Positions 1 through 11,340 of a stretch of DNA of 64,000 nucleotides are shown here, one piece after another. Where the stretch lies: NCBI RefSeq assembly GCF_030693775.1, contig NZ_JAUXZY010000005.1, positions 62,001-126,000 on the forward strand. The letters run 5' to 3'. A program made the translations under genes and the position numbers. Under the pieces are notes generated by a model. That model saw only the letters and a list, made by a program, of their open reading frames with translations, was not told the DNA's origin and made no database searches. Source of the DNA: Polynucleobacter sp. (GTDB lineage: Bacteria > Pseudomonadota > Gammaproteobacteria > Burkholderiales > Burkholderiaceae). Each line of letters opens with the position of its first letter. Within the stretch, counting starts at the first letter, position 1.

Positions 1-2224
1 TATTCAGACTGGCCATAACGATCTGGCGATCTATGGTTTTCCAGCTGGGCTCGAGTGGCACTAAATTGAGTTCAGCCGCTTGAACCTGAATCATCTCGAT
101 CAATTCCAGCTGCTCATTGCTATCCATTGCGACCGGCGCATCATCCGTTTGGGCTTCTGGCGCTAGAGTACGCCACCGATCGAGGGATGCTTTGAGGTCA
201 ACCAAGCCACGATACAAGCCAGCTTGCGCAACTGGAGGTGTGAGGTAGCTGACCAAAGTAGCGCCGGCACGGCGTTTTGCAATCGCACCCTCGGATGGAT
301 TATTCGAGGCATAGATGTAAATATTGGGCAAATCACTGATTAAGCGATCTGGCCAGCAAGCGCCGGACATGCCGGATTGCTTACCCGGCATAAATTCGAG
401 TGCGCCATGGGTACCAAAATGCAATACCGCATTGGCATTAAAGTCTTCGCGAATGTAGCGATAGAAAGCGGAGAAGGCATGGGTTGGTGCAAAGCCTTTT
501 TCATACAAAAGGCGCATGGGATCACCCTCGTAACCAAAGCCAGGCTGAATCGCCACCAGTACATTGCCAAATTGCTTACCCAATACAAATAAGGCACTGC
601 CGTTTGTGAGCATGCGTCCTGGAGCTGGGCCCCACTGCGCCTCGATCTCTTTTAACCAAGGCTCGCGCTTAACGTAATCATCCAAACCAATTTGCGTATG
701 CACATTGGCATCCATACTGAATTGCTGTGCATTGCCTGTGAGCATTTGCTCGCGCAAATCATCTACTGAAGCTGGGACATCGACGGTATATCCCTCATCG
801 CGCAAGCCTTTAAGTGTGTTGAAGACGGATTCAAATACGCTTAAGTGCGCTGCTGTACCAATGCGACCGGCATTGGGTGGGAAGTTAAAAATAACCAAGG
901 CTACTTTGCGATCGTGTTTCACGGTTTTACGCATCGCAATTAACTTGGTGACGCGCGCTGCCAGCATGGCGGTACGCTCAACGCAGGTAAACATGTCATG
1001 CGCGTTGGTATTGACTTCAAAGGTACAGGCTTTATGGCAACCGGTACAGGCAACACCAGCGGCGCCAGCACGTCCGCCAAAGATCATGGGATTGGTCGCG
1101 CCATCCAGCTCCGGAATGGCAACCATCAGGGTGTTCTCAACTGGCATTAAGCCCTGATCTGACTTACCCCAATCGCTCAGAGTTTGAAACTCCAGAGGGT
1201 GCGCCGCCAAATAAGGAACATCCATTTTTGATAAGACTTCTTCAGCGGCTTTGGCATCGTTGTAAGCCGGACCACCAACCAAGGAAAATCCCGTCAAGGA
1301 AACTACGGCATCGACTGCACAGTCCTCACCCTTCATTAAGAAGGCGTCAATCGCAGGCCTCGCATCAAGGCCCACCGCAAAAATAGGAACTACTTGTAAG
1401 CCTTGGGCTTCCATCGCCGCAATCACAGAATCGTAATGCAGGGTATTGCCAGCCAAGATGTAGGAACGCAGTAATAACAGCCCAACACGACCACGCGACT
1501 TTTGATCGGAGACTAATTTAGGTAAATCACGCAACTCTTCACTCATGCGGCCCTTCAGGCGCGGATGATAGATTCCGGTATCGGGGTAAATTAGTGGCTC
1601 AACGCTTTTCTCTTGACTGCGCAACACTGCCCGCTCGCCTTGGGCATAGCGGTTAATGAGGCTGCGCACCATGTGGTACATGTTTTCTTCGGAGCCGCCC
1701 AGCCAATACTGCAAGGTCAAGAAATAAGCGCGGACATCCTGAGCGCTACCAGGAATGAATTTCAGGATCTTGGGTAAACGGCGCAGCATGCGCATTTGGG
1801 CAGCGCCACCAGTTTGTGCTTTTTCTTTGTTGCCACGCAAACGCTTGAGTAAAGCCATTAAACCGGTAGCGGGCTTGCTCATGTTAAAGCTACCCATGTG
1901 GGTGAGCGTGACAATCTCCGCCGCCGACATTGCGCAGACCATGGCATCGCACTCCAGGCGACGTGCTTTCAAGGCATCAATCACCGGCAGAAAATGGTCT
2001 TCCATAAAGAGCATCATGGCCACCACAATGTCAGCCCGAGCAATGTCATCCACGCACGCTTTTAAAGCTTTTGCATCGACAGTCCAGCTCGATGCCGCAT
2101 GAATGGTTAAAACCAAGCCAGGCATTTTCTTTTGCAAAGCAAAGCGAGCGCGCTCGGTTGCGCTGACCAAATGGGTATCCATGGTCACGATCACCACCCG
2201 AATTGGTGTGTGATTAGCGGCCAT
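1..2224 (-). CDS. bchH: Magnesium chelatase large subunit BchH (partial, N-terminal part)
   Basis: BchH binds protoporphyrin IX and, with BchI and BchD, inserts Mg2+ to give Mg-protoporphyrin IX, the first committed step of bacteriochlorophyll synthesis. About 741 codons are present and the gene runs off the left edge, so roughly the C-terminal 40% is missing. The family opening [12 protein letters not shown] follows the ATG at 2224. The highly conserved motifs [16 protein letters not shown] and [15 protein letters not shown] lie in the part encoded near 300-440. The start overlaps the end of bchB by 11 bases, indicating translational coupling in a bchF-N-B-H operon. The reading frame is open throughout; antisense ORFs here are shadows. 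Confidence 0.97.
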   Translation of the reverse strand, partial: MAANHTPIRVVIVTMDTHLVSATERARFALQKKMPGLVLTIHAASSWTVDAKALKACVDDIARADIVVAMMLFMEDHFLPVIDALKARRLECDAMVCAMSAAEIVTLTHMGSFNMSKPATGLMALLKRLRGNKEKAQTGGAAQMRMLRRLPKILKFIPGSAQDVRAYFLTLQYWLGGSEENMYHMVRSLINRYAQGERAVLRSQEKSVEPLIYPDTGIYHPRLKGRMSEELRDLPKLVSDQKSRGRVGLLLLRSYILAGNTLHYDSVIAAMEAQGLQVVPIFAVGLDARPAIDAFLMKGEDCAVDAVVSLTGFSLVGGPAYNDAKAAEEVLSKMDVPYLAAHPLEFQTLSDWGKSDQGLMPVENTLMVAIPELDGATNPMIFGGRAGAAGVACTGCHKACTFEVNTNAHDMFTCVERTAMLAARVTKLIAMRKTVKHDRKVALVIFNFPPNAGRIGTAAHLSVFESVFNTLKGLRDEGYTVDVPASVDDLREQMLTGNAQQFSMDANVHTQIGLDDYVKREPWLKEIEAQWGPAPGRMLTNGSALFVLGKQFGNVLVAIQPGFGYEGDPMRLLYEKGFAPTHAFSAFYRYIREDFNANAVLHFGTHGALEFMPGKQSGMSGACWPDRLISDLPNIYIYASNNPSEGAIAKRRAGATLVSYLTPPVAQAGLYRGLVDLKASLDRWRTLAPEAQTDDAPVAMDSNEQLELIEMIQVQAAELNLVPLEPSWKTIDRQIVMASLN

Positions 2225-3833
2225 AGTGTGCCTTTGCATCGTATAAGGTCTCAATCGTGATCATCGACAGCCCCTGCTCTATAGCAAAACGCTCTGTATT
2301 ACGACGGGCCTTTCCACGCACAAAGAAAGGAATTTTTCCAAGCTCTTTCATGGCGTCGGGCGCCCATGTTGCTTCACCTACAACGGCATCAATTACTGCA
2401 CTGGCGGTAACGCTGATTTGTTCTGCAGGTGTTTCTATTTTGGCCTGAGATGCTGGAGCATGATTGACAGCACGGTGGCCTAAATGTGATCCTGCGGCAC
2501 TGGCATCAAACTCAAAATCTTCACGGAACATCATGATGAGGTGCTCTTCTAAGCCCATCATCAAGGGATGAATCCAGGTATCAAACAACACGTTTGCGCC
2601 TTCAAAACCCATTTGCGGGGAGTAACGCGCTGGAAAATCTTGAACGTGTATTGGAGCCGAAATCACTGCGCACGGAACACCGAGGCGCTTAGCGATGTGG
2701 CGCTCCATTTGCGTACCGAGCATTAAATCCGGAGCAAGTTCACTGGCCTTTTGCTCTACTTCCAAATAATCATCGGTAATTAAGGCCTCTACGCCGTAAA
2801 GCGCTGCCGCTTCACGTACGTCACGAGCAAACTCACGGCTATAGGTACCAAGTCCAACCACCTCAAAGCCAATTTCTTGACTGGCAACGCGGGCAGCGGC
2901 AATCACGTGAGTGGCATCACCAAAAATGAAAACCCGCTTACCAGTTAGGTAGGTCGAGTCAACTGATTTGGAATACCACTGTGCGCGACTATTCTGGTAG
3001 CGATCCACAATACTGGCATCAAGCCCTGCAAGGGCTACGACTTCAGCAATAAATTCGGTAGTAGCATTGACGCCAATTGGAATCACTTTGGTTGCGGGCT
3101 GACCAAACGTCCGCGTGAGCCAGGATGCGGCTACGCCGGCGATCTCAGGATACAGGACCACGTTAAAGTCAGCTTCACCCAAACGCTGGAGGTCTGCAAC
3201 ACTCGCATTCAGCGGCGCTGTGACATTGACTTCAATGCCCAGCTCGCCCAATAGTTTCTGAATTTCATGCACGTCATCGCGATGCCGAAATCCGAGTGCG
3301 GTAGCGCCCAAAATATTGCAGCTCGGCGCCTTACCGGCAGCGCGTGCAGCAGCTCGCTCGGCTACTAAAGTGGCAGCAGGTGTTTTCACTGCAGGTGCCG
3401 CTAAAGTGCGTACCATCTGATAAAAGGTTTCGGCGGCGCCCCAATTCTCTTTTTTCTGATACGACGGTAACTCCAGTGGAATGACCGGAATAGGTAGATT
3501 AAGCGCCTTTGCTAAGCCGGCAGGATCATCCTGAATGAGTTCTGCTGTACAGGATGCACCCACCATCATCGCATTTGGCTGAAAGCGTGCGTAAGCCTCA
3601 CGGGTTGCATTTTTAAAGAGCTCTGCGGTATCGCCGCCCAAGTCACGCGCCTGAAATGTCGTATAGGTTACGGGTGGGCGTTTTTTTGAACGCTCAATCA
3701 TTGTGAAGAGCAGGTCAGCGTAGGTATCGCCTTGGGGTGCATGCAACACGTAATGCACATCTTTTAATGCAGTAGCAATACGCATAGCGCCGACGTGTGG
3801 CGGCCCTTCGTAGGTCCAGAGTGTCAGTTGCAT
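2214..3833 (-). CDS. bchB: Light-independent protochlorophyllide reductase subunit B
   Basis: BchB pairs with BchN to form the catalytic NB component of dark-operative protochlorophyllide oxidoreductase, which reduces ring D of protochlorophyllide with electrons from BchL. The 539-residue length is normal for the family. The N-terminus [20 protein letters not shown] is diagnostic. Asp36 (in [12 protein letters not shown]) matches the unusual aspartate ligand of the NB [4Fe-4S] cluster known in Rhodobacter BchB, and the [12 protein letters not shown] segment carries a conserved Cys. One base separates it from the bchN stop, and its 3' end overlaps bchH. The partner reductase gene bchL is not in the window. 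Confidence 0.97.
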   Translation of the reverse strand: MQLTLWTYEGPPHVGAMRIATALKDVHYVLHAPQGDTYADLLFTMIERSKKRPPVTYTTFQARDLGGDTAELFKNATREAYARFQPNAMMVGASCTAELIQDDPAGLAKALNLPIPVIPLELPSYQKKENWGAAETFYQMVRTLAAPAVKTPAATLVAERAAARAAGKAPSCNILGATALGFRHRDDVHEIQKLLGELGIEVNVTAPLNASVADLQRLGEADFNVVLYPEIAGVAASWLTRTFGQPATKVIPIGVNATTEFIAEVVALAGLDASIVDRYQNSRAQWYSKSVDSTYLTGKRVFIFGDATHVIAAARVASQEIGFEVVGLGTYSREFARDVREAAALYGVEALITDDYLEVEQKASELAPDLMLGTQMERHIAKRLGVPCAVISAPIHVQDFPARYSPQMGFEGANVLFDTWIHPLMMGLEEHLIMMFREDFEFDASAAGSHLGHRAVNHAPASQAKIETPAEQISVTASAVIDAVVGEATWAPDAMKELGKIPFFVRGKARRNTERFAIEQGLSMITIETLYDAKAHYGR

Positions 3834-3834
3834 A

Positions 3835-5660
<1,826 letters not shown>

Positions 5661-5688
5661 GTTTTTGCTTTGCCAATTCCTTTGAATG

Positions 5689-5706
5689 TGTAAACAAAAC
5701 TTTACG
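5689..5706 (-). promoter_or_regulatory. Imperfect PpsR/CrtJ box upstream of bchF
   Basis: The plus-strand sequence TGTAAACAAAACTTTACG fits TGT-N12-ACA with one mismatch in the last base. It starts 29 bases upstream of the bchF GTG. The consensus is known from Rhodobacter CrtJ/PpsR. Assignment to this regulator is inference from the adjacent ppsR gene. Confidence 0.5.
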
Positions 5707-5729
5707 ACTAATTTAATTTACAAAATACC

Positions 5730-5763
5730 GTATTTACCCTTAGTTAATTAGGGTTTACCCTTA
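5730..5763. promoter_or_regulatory. Repeated TAAGGGTAAA motif in the bchF-aerR intergenic region
   Basis: Read on the minus strand, TAAGGGTAAATAC lies at 5742-5730, and a second TAAGGGTAAA lies at 5763-5754. The two together contain a near-palindrome AGGGT-TT-ACCCT at 5750-5761. The same 13-mer occurs upstream of bchC at a similar distance from the gene start. No known regulator is assigned. Confidence 0.45.
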
Positions 5764-5776
5764 AATATCATCTTTA

Positions 5777-5817
5777 TTTACAGCTTATTCTATCAAAAGT
5801 GTAATATTTGTTTTACA
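5777..5817 (+). promoter_or_regulatory. aerR-ppsR promoter with overlapping perfect PpsR box
   Basis: A sigma-70-like promoter is visible with -35 TTTACA at 5777-5782, a 17-base spacer and -10 TGTAAT at 5800-5805. A perfect TGT-N12-ACA box, TGTAATATTTGTTTTACA, covers 5800-5817 and so overlaps the -10 element. Binding there would block transcription, suggesting autoregulation of aerR-ppsR. The expected transcription start lies near 5812, which decides the aerR start codon. Confidence 0.65.
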
Positions 5818-5861
5818 TTGTAAACAAGTTTATTTTTTTACCTATCGCAAACGAATCCCTT

Positions 5862-6755
5862 ATGTTGGCAAAAAAAGAGAACCAGCAAGCATCCACTGAA
5901 GCACCCGCCTTAGATACCGGCAAGGTTCTGGCCATGGTGAAGGGAATTGGGCGCGTGAATCAAACGGGCAACCGGGATTGGATTGAAGATCGCCTACTCA
6001 ATACCATTTTGGAAACGGGTGCGCTTGAATTAAAACCACATTCGTCAGCACACCTCACCTGGCAAATCATTGAAGATCATGCGGATGGTTTTGTTGCGCT
6101 CATTACGCGCGATGGCCCACAAAAAACCGAGCAATACATTGCTGAGTTATTAAATCTTGGAATGGGCATTGATCTAATAGTGCTAGAACTAATACCACGC
6201 ATAGCACGCAAGCTGGGCGATCAGTGGATTAGCGATAGCCTTAGCTTTACCGAGGTCACGATTGCAACTGGTCGTTTGCAGAAATTAATCTACAGCTTAG
6301 ATCATCTTTATCAGGAAACCCGAACAAGCTCTTCTACTGCGCATAGTATTTTAGTTACTGCATCACCAGGCTCTCACCATACATTAGGGCCGCTGATTTT
6401 ATCGAATTACTTTACCTGGGCCGGATGGAATGTGCTGAGCGAAAGTACGCCGACTCAGCAGTACATTGAGAAGACCGTTGCCAATAAATCTCTGACCGCG
6501 GTTGCAATTAGTATTGCCGATTACGATCAACTCGATCAGCTGCCCGCGCTCATTCAGTCGATCCGCAATAAGTCGCTAAACCCAGCAATCATCGTACTGA
6601 CAGGGGGATCGCTTTATAATGCCGATGCGATGTCATTTGGGCATATTAAGGCCGATATAAAATCCAATACGCCCGAAGAAGCATTGCATCAACTCAACCG
6701 AATTTTAAATATTACAACCGAAGTCAGCAGCTCAGTTTCAGCCCTTAATAATTAA
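5862..6755 (+). CDS. aerR: AerR/PpaA-type cobalamin-binding antirepressor
   Basis: AerR (PpaA) proteins bind cobalamin and relieve repression by CrtJ/PpsR, linking photosystem expression to light and oxygen. The 297-residue protein has a helical N-terminal region and a C-terminal B12-binding (SCHIC-type) fold. The motif GSHHTLG (His-His-Thr-Leu-Gly at about residues 172-176) corresponds to the cobalamin-binding region of the family, and a late VLTGGSLY strand is also present. I chose ATG 5862 because an upstream TTG at 5808 falls inside the PpsR box and before the likely transcription start. It sits 11 bases before ppsR. Confidence 0.88.
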   Translation: MLAKKENQQASTEAPALDTGKVLAMVKGIGRVNQTGNRDWIEDRLLNTILETGALELKPHSSAHLTWQIIEDHADGFVALITRDGPQKTEQYIAELLNLGMGIDLIVLELIPRIARKLGDQWISDSLSFTEVTIATGRLQKLIYSLDHLYQETRTSSSTAHSILVTASPGSHHTLGPLILSNYFTWAGWNVLSESTPTQQYIEKTVANKSLTAVAISIADYDQLDQLPALIQSIRNKSLNPAIIVLTGGSLYNADAMSFGHIKADIKSNTPEEALHQLNRILNITTEVSSSVSALNN

Positions 6756-6766
6756 AATAAAAGTAA

Positions 6767-8188
6767 ATGGCGCTCACCGCACAACCCCATGACAGTCTCG
6801 ATACAGTCGATATCAAGACCGCTGTCTCGTTAGTTGCATATTCTGCCGATGTTGTTTTTGTTCTTGACACCGATGGCACTATTCGCGATGTCGTGAATGC
6901 AGACAAAATTGGCATTGAAGACACTAGTAGTCTGATGAATAAAAAATGGATGGATACGATAGCAATCGATAGCCATCCAAAAGTGCATGCGCTGATGGAC
7001 ACCAATACCAGCGAGGGTGCACAGAAATGGCGGCAAATTAATCAACTGCTGCCCGATGGAAAATCATTACCCATTTTATTTAGCACCGTTCATCTACCCA
7101 AGCAAAAAACGGTACTGGCGATTGGTCGCGACCTACGCAATATCTCTGCCTTACAACAACGCTTAGTAGAGGCGCAGCAAGAAATTGAGCGTGACTATAC
7201 CCGCTTGCATGCGATTGAAAATCGCTACTCGCAGTTATTTAACATTACCGATCAAGCATATTTGCTCATCGACAGCCAAACGCTGCGCATTATTGAGGCC
7301 AATAAAGCATCGGGTACTTTGCTCGGCGACTCCAAAAAATTGGTTGGAAAAGCGATTGGTGACTTGTTTTCGAAGGCCGATCAAGAGGTCATCCAGGACT
7401 ATTTTGCTGATTTTAAGATTGGTAATTTGCAACAAAACCGGGTGGTACACCTGCTGAATTCAGCAGATGAGGTTGAGATTTCCAGTGCATTGCTTCGCGA
7501 AGGTCGGCAAAGTGTTTATCTCGTTAGCCTCAATCCCCTTTCGGTCAATGCGGCCACCATTAATTATGGCGAGCAAAGCGCCCTCGTATTAAAAGCCATT
7601 GAAGAGTCAAGCGATGCATTTGTGGTGACGAACTTGCAAGGCCTCATTCTGTCCTCTAATAAAGCATTTACCCAAATGACCCATTCTGCGCAGGCAGAAT
7701 ATGTGATTGGTAAATCATTAGAACAGTGGCTTGGACGCTCAACTATTGATTTGCGCATCATCTTGAATACCTTACGTGAGCATGGCGTCATTAAGAACTA
7801 CGCCACCACCATTACCAGCGACGATGGTAGCTCGCCATTAGAGGCGGAGATTTCAGGGGTGGATGTACGCTCTCACAATCCCCCTGCGTTTGCCTTTAGC
7901 ATCCGCAGCATTTCCAAGCGGGTCGCACAGGCCGGTCCTACACCCAGCAATATTGAGAAAAATGCACGGCACCTGACAGAACTGGTTGGTAAAGTTCCCC
8001 TCAAGGAAATTGTGACCGAAACCACCGACATCATTGAAAAGCTCTGCATTATTTCGGCTTTAGAACTCACCATGTCGAATCGTGCTTCTGCTGCAGAATT
8101 GTTGGGTCTATCGCGTCAAGGCCTCTATATTAAGATGCGTCGCTTTGGCATTATTGAGAACAGCGCCTCCGAAGACAACGACTCCTAG
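6767..8188 (+). CDS. ppsR: Photosynthesis gene repressor PpsR/CrtJ
   Basis: PpsR represses bch, crt and puc/puf promoters under oxic conditions by binding paired TGT-N12-ACA sites. The 473-residue protein shows the family layout: an N-terminal PAS-like domain (about 20-125), a glutamine-rich coiled linker (about 127-155), two further PAS domains (about 155-260 and 275-385) and a Fis-type helix-turn-helix (NRASAAELLGLSRQGLYIKM, about 437-456). Cys427, just before the HTH, is the only cysteine in the protein; it aligns with the redox-active Cys of the CrtJ HTH, while the second, inter-PAS cysteine is absent. It is cotranscribed with aerR, its likely antirepressor. Confidence 0.95.
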   Translation: MALTAQPHDSLDTVDIKTAVSLVAYSADVVFVLDTDGTIRDVVNADKIGIEDTSSLMNKKWMDTIAIDSHPKVHALMDTNTSEGAQKWRQINQLLPDGKSLPILFSTVHLPKQKTVLAIGRDLRNISALQQRLVEAQQEIERDYTRLHAIENRYSQLFNITDQAYLLIDSQTLRIIEANKASGTLLGDSKKLVGKAIGDLFSKADQEVIQDYFADFKIGNLQQNRVVHLLNSADEVEISSALLREGRQSVYLVSLNPLSVNAATINYGEQSALVLKAIEESSDAFVVTNLQGLILSSNKAFTQMTHSAQAEYVIGKSLEQWLGRSTIDLRIILNTLREHGVIKNYATTITSDDGSSPLEAEISGVDVRSHNPPAFAFSIRSISKRVAQAGPTPSNIEKNARHLTELVGKVPLKEIVTETTDIIEKLCIISALELTMSNRASAAELLGLSRQGLYIKMRRFGIIENSASEDNDS

Positions 8189-8199
8189 ATTACGTCACC

Positions 8200-8886
8200 A
8201 TGCGCAATCAAACCGCAGTATTAGTGTTAGTCGATATTGCGCCCGATTCATTCCTCTGGGGCCTCTCCCGCTATGTAATTGGTCGTTTTTCTCTGCGCAA
8301 TATTCCTGGGCTGCAATTTTTTAAAGTATTGGGTTCTGGATTTGAAGGTGGCTTTAGTACCAAACCCAGTTTCCACAAACAAGGTTTGTTTTGCGTATTC
8401 GATAGCGAACAGCATGCTAAGCAATTTCGAGCGCACTCAACCCTCGTGCAGTCATATCTGAAGCACTCACGCGAATTCTTCGCAGTAACCCTCAATGCAT
8501 TCAGCACACGGGGCTCTTGGGCCAATACCCAATTGGACGTAACAGCCCATGCCCCAGTATCCGGACCGATTGCTTCATTAACACGCGCATCCATCAAACC
8601 CCTTAAAGCAAATGCGTTTTGGAAAAATGCGCAGCCTGCCGAAGTCTCGATTAATCAGTCCGAAGGGGTGATTTTGAGCGCCGGCCTTGGTGAGGCGCCT
8701 TACCTACGGCAAGCTACTTTTACGATTTGGGAAGATGAGACTGCCCTCAATGCTTATGCGCAGCAAGGCGCGCACCTAGCGGCGATCAAAGCTGCTTATG
8801 GCCAGCAGTACTTTTCAGAATCGATGTTTACACGCTTCACGCCATCTGAAATGGAAGGCACATGGCGGGGCAAACACTATGGCTAG
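8200..8886 (+). CDS. crtA: Spheroidene monooxygenase CrtA
   Basis: CrtA oxygenates spheroidene at C2 to give spheroidenone in the presence of O2. The 228-residue protein carries family segments near the start (RYVIGRFSLRNIPGLQFFKV) and the end (GTWRGKHYG). It lies 11 bases after ppsR and 3 bases before crtD in the plus-strand run aerR-ppsR-crtA-crtD-crtC. With crtC, D, F and I it implies a complete spheroidene/spheroidenone pathway. The product identity in this organism is inferred, not seen. Confidence 0.92.
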   Translation: MRNQTAVLVLVDIAPDSFLWGLSRYVIGRFSLRNIPGLQFFKVLGSGFEGGFSTKPSFHKQGLFCVFDSEQHAKQFRAHSTLVQSYLKHSREFFAVTLNAFSTRGSWANTQLDVTAHAPVSGPIASLTRASIKPLKANAFWKNAQPAEVSINQSEGVILSAGLGEAPYLRQATFTIWEDETALNAYAQQGAHLAAIKAAYGQQYFSESMFTRFTPSEMEGTWRGKHYG

Positions 8887-8889
8887 GAC

Positions 8890-10395
8890 ATGAGTAGCGA
8901 ACGCGTCGTGGTCATTGGAGGCGGCATTGGCGGTTTGTGCGCCTGTCTTGAACTTGCCCACCTCGGCTTTGACGTTACTCTGCTTGAAAAAGAGCAGGCT
9001 GTTGGTGGAAAGATTCGCCAAGTACCAGTCGGAGCTAATGATGCTATCGGATTGGTAGATTCGGGGCCTACAGTGTTTACGATGCGCTGGGTATTCGAGC
9101 AACTCTTTGATGCCTGCGGCGAATCATTCTCCTCACATGTCCAAACTGATCCATTGACGATCTTAGCAAGGCATACCTGGGGTGAACAGTATCTCGATTT
9201 ATATGCTGATCGCCAGCAAAGTGCAGATGCCATTGCCGCATTTTCTAGCCCAGCTGAAGCAAAAGCATTCTTAGAGTTCTGCGCAATGGCCAAGAAGGTA
9301 TATGAGGTTCTCGAGAGGCCCTTCATTCAATCTGCCAGACCATCGATGGCCGGCATGATGGGCTCACTCGGCATCACGAAATCCATGCCACTAATGGCAA
9401 TTGGACCCTTTAGTGATCTTTGGTCCTCGCTCGGAAAATACTTTAAGGACCCACGCCTGCACCAACTCTTTGGTCGCTACGCCACCTATTGCGGTTCCTC
9501 GCCTTTTCTAGCTCCAGCAACTTTAATGCTGATCGCCCAAGTTGAAATGGATGGCGTTTGGTCCGTGCGTGGCGGTATGGCTGAAATCCCGAAAGCCATT
9601 GCCCGCCTGGCAGAAAGCAAGGGGGCTCGGATTCGTACCAATACTTCGGTGCAGGCAATTCATCAGCAGCACAACCGCGTTGAATCGATTGAACTCTCCG
9701 ACGGAGAGCGCATACCGGTAGACTATGTTGTCTTTAATGGTGATATCAATGTCCTGCGACAAGGATTAATGGGCGCATCCATGCGGTCGGCTGTTTCCAA
9801 TTCAATCCCAACTAGCAGATCACTCTCGGCGATAACCTGGTCGATGAATGTTAAAACCAGCGGCTTCCCACTAGTTCGCCATAACGTCTTTTTCAATCGC
9901 CACTACTCCCGTGAATTCAGTGATATTTTCCAGCACAAGAGTTACCCCAATGAGCCCACCGTCTATGTCTGCGCTCAAGATAGAAACGATAGCGGCGCTG
10001 CCCTAGAGCAGGAGGAGCGACTACTGTGCCTTGTCAATGCACCAGCCATTGGCGATCATGAAGTTAACCAGAAGGAAATTGACCGATGCGAGCAAACCGC
10101 ATTTACCCTACTCAAGCAATGTGGTCTGGAGCTACAGGAGTCCAGCCATTCAACCATCCGAACATCGCCCACGGAATTCAATCGATTGTTTCCGGGTCGT
10201 GGGGGAGCGCTATATGGTCAAGCAACCCATGGATGGATGAGCTCATTCCAGCGCTCCAATGCGCTGACGCAAATCGAGAATCTCTTTCTGGCGGGCGGCA
10301 GCGTCCATCCGGGTCCGGGGGTGCCGATGGCCGCTTTGTCCGGTCGACAGGCGGTCGCAGCGCTGATGGCACGCCGCAATTCAACCAAGCGGTAG
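8890..10395 (+). CDS. crtD: Methoxyneurosporene dehydrogenase CrtD (carotenoid 3,4-desaturase)
   Basis: CrtD introduces the C-3,4 double bond into hydroxylated or methoxylated neurosporene. The 501-residue flavoprotein has an N-terminal FAD-binding motif (VVVIGGGIGGL, about 5-15) and the CrtD-specific DSGPTVFTMRWVFEQLF segment (about 56-72), which separates it from CrtI. The C-terminal flavin motif NLFLAGGSVHPGPGVPMA is also present. ATG 8890 follows the crtA stop by three bases. The last 163 bases overlap the open frame of crtC. Confidence 0.93.
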   Translation: MSSERVVVIGGGIGGLCACLELAHLGFDVTLLEKEQAVGGKIRQVPVGANDAIGLVDSGPTVFTMRWVFEQLFDACGESFSSHVQTDPLTILARHTWGEQYLDLYADRQQSADAIAAFSSPAEAKAFLEFCAMAKKVYEVLERPFIQSARPSMAGMMGSLGITKSMPLMAIGPFSDLWSSLGKYFKDPRLHQLFGRYATYCGSSPFLAPATLMLIAQVEMDGVWSVRGGMAEIPKAIARLAESKGARIRTNTSVQAIHQQHNRVESIELSDGERIPVDYVVFNGDINVLRQGLMGASMRSAVSNSIPTSRSLSAITWSMNVKTSGFPLVRHNVFFNRHYSREFSDIFQHKSYPNEPTVYVCAQDRNDSGAALEQEERLLCLVNAPAIGDHEVNQKEIDRCEQTAFTLLKQCGLELQESSHSTIRTSPTEFNRLFPGRGGALYGQATHGWMSSFQRSNALTQIENLFLAGGSVHPGPGVPMAALSGRQAVAALMARRNSTKR

Positions 10396-11312
10396 ATCCC
10401 GGCAATTACCTCTGGTGGTATGTTGATGCGCTGAGCAACGATGGTCAGCATGGGATCAGCATCATTGCCTTTGTTGGTAGCGTGTTCTCACCCTACTATG
10501 CGTGGGCCAATCGTTCTCAACCAGCCGATGCCAATGACTACTGCGCACTCAACGTGGCAATCTATAGCCCCGGTAATAAGCGCTGGACCATGACCGAGCG
10601 TGGTGGTAAATGGATTCACCGCGATCAACATACCTTCCAGATTGGGCCCAGCGCACTGCATTGGGATGACAACTGCCTCACGATTAATATTGCCGAGCGC
10701 GCCATTCCATTTGGCCAAAAAGTCACCGGCACAATCAAAGTCTATCCAGAGCAGCTCTTTCAGTTCACTACGCCCTTGGATGATGCAGAAAAACACCGCT
10801 GGGGCCCGATTGCGCCATCTGCACGCGTCGAGGTCAGCATGCAACACCCCGCATTGCGTTGGCAAGGCCACGCCTACTTTGATTCAAACGAAGGAGATGA
10901 GGCAATCAGTGTGCCGTTTACGGAATGGGATTGGTCGCGCGCTGCTATGAAAGACGGTAGCACTGCCGTGATTTACGATGTCCGCCAAAAATCAGGGGTT
11001 GAGCGACTCATTGCCATGCGCTTTAAGCCCGATGGCAGCGTGGAGCCATTTGAGGCTCCAGCACGCCAAGCCCTCAAGAAAACCGGCTGGCGGATTCAGC
11101 GCCACATGCGCACGGATGCCAATACCCGAGCCACCACTAGCCAACTCCTCGAAGATACGCCCTTTTATGCGCGTTCCATTTTGCAGTCGACCTTGCTCGG
11201 AGAAAAGGTGACGTCGATGCATGAAACGCTAAATGTACCGCGCCTTGTTGCCACGAGTACCCAGTTGATGTTGCCATGGCGCATGCCACGCGTACCTAAG
11301 ATGTTTTCCTAA
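10233..11312 (+). CDS. crtC: Hydroxyneurosporene synthase CrtC (carotenoid 1,2-hydratase)
   Basis: CrtC adds water across the C1-C2 double bond of neurosporene or lycopene ends. Family similarity is clear from WWYVDALSNDGQHGISIIAF and FVGSVFSPYYAWA (starting near 10,410) to GVERLIAMRF and the C-terminal PFYARSILQSTLLG. No ATG, GTG or TTG occurs in frame between 10,236 and the first conserved residues, so the nearest possible standard start is ATG 10,233. That overlaps crtD by 163 bases and gives 359 residues with about 50 low-complexity Ser/Gly/Arg residues lacking family character. A nonstandard start nearer 10,350 is possible. The stop position is secure; the start is not. Confidence 0.85.
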   Translation: MDELIPALQCADANRESLSGGRQRPSGSGGADGRFVRSTGGRSADGTPQFNQAVDPGNYLWWYVDALSNDGQHGISIIAFVGSVFSPYYAWANRSQPADANDYCALNVAIYSPGNKRWTMTERGGKWIHRDQHTFQIGPSALHWDDNCLTINIAERAIPFGQKVTGTIKVYPEQLFQFTTPLDDAEKHRWGPIAPSARVEVSMQHPALRWQGHAYFDSNEGDEAISVPFTEWDWSRAAMKDGSTAVIYDVRQKSGVERLIAMRFKPDGSVEPFEAPARQALKKTGWRIQRHMRTDANTRATTSQLLEDTPFYARSILQSTLLGEKVTSMHETLNVPRLVATSTQLMLPWRMPRVPKMFS

Positions 11313-11340
11313 AACGCGCTGCTGAGGTTTTCTAGCCGAT

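Noticed and set aside
340..2102. Several ORFs in other frames of the bchH region
   Set aside because: They are shadows of the continuous bchH frame on the minus strand, which carries conserved BchH motifs throughout.
5808..5861. N-terminal 18-residue extension of AerR from a TTG start
   Set aside because: The TTG lies inside the PpsR box and before the likely transcription start; family similarity begins after ATG 5862.
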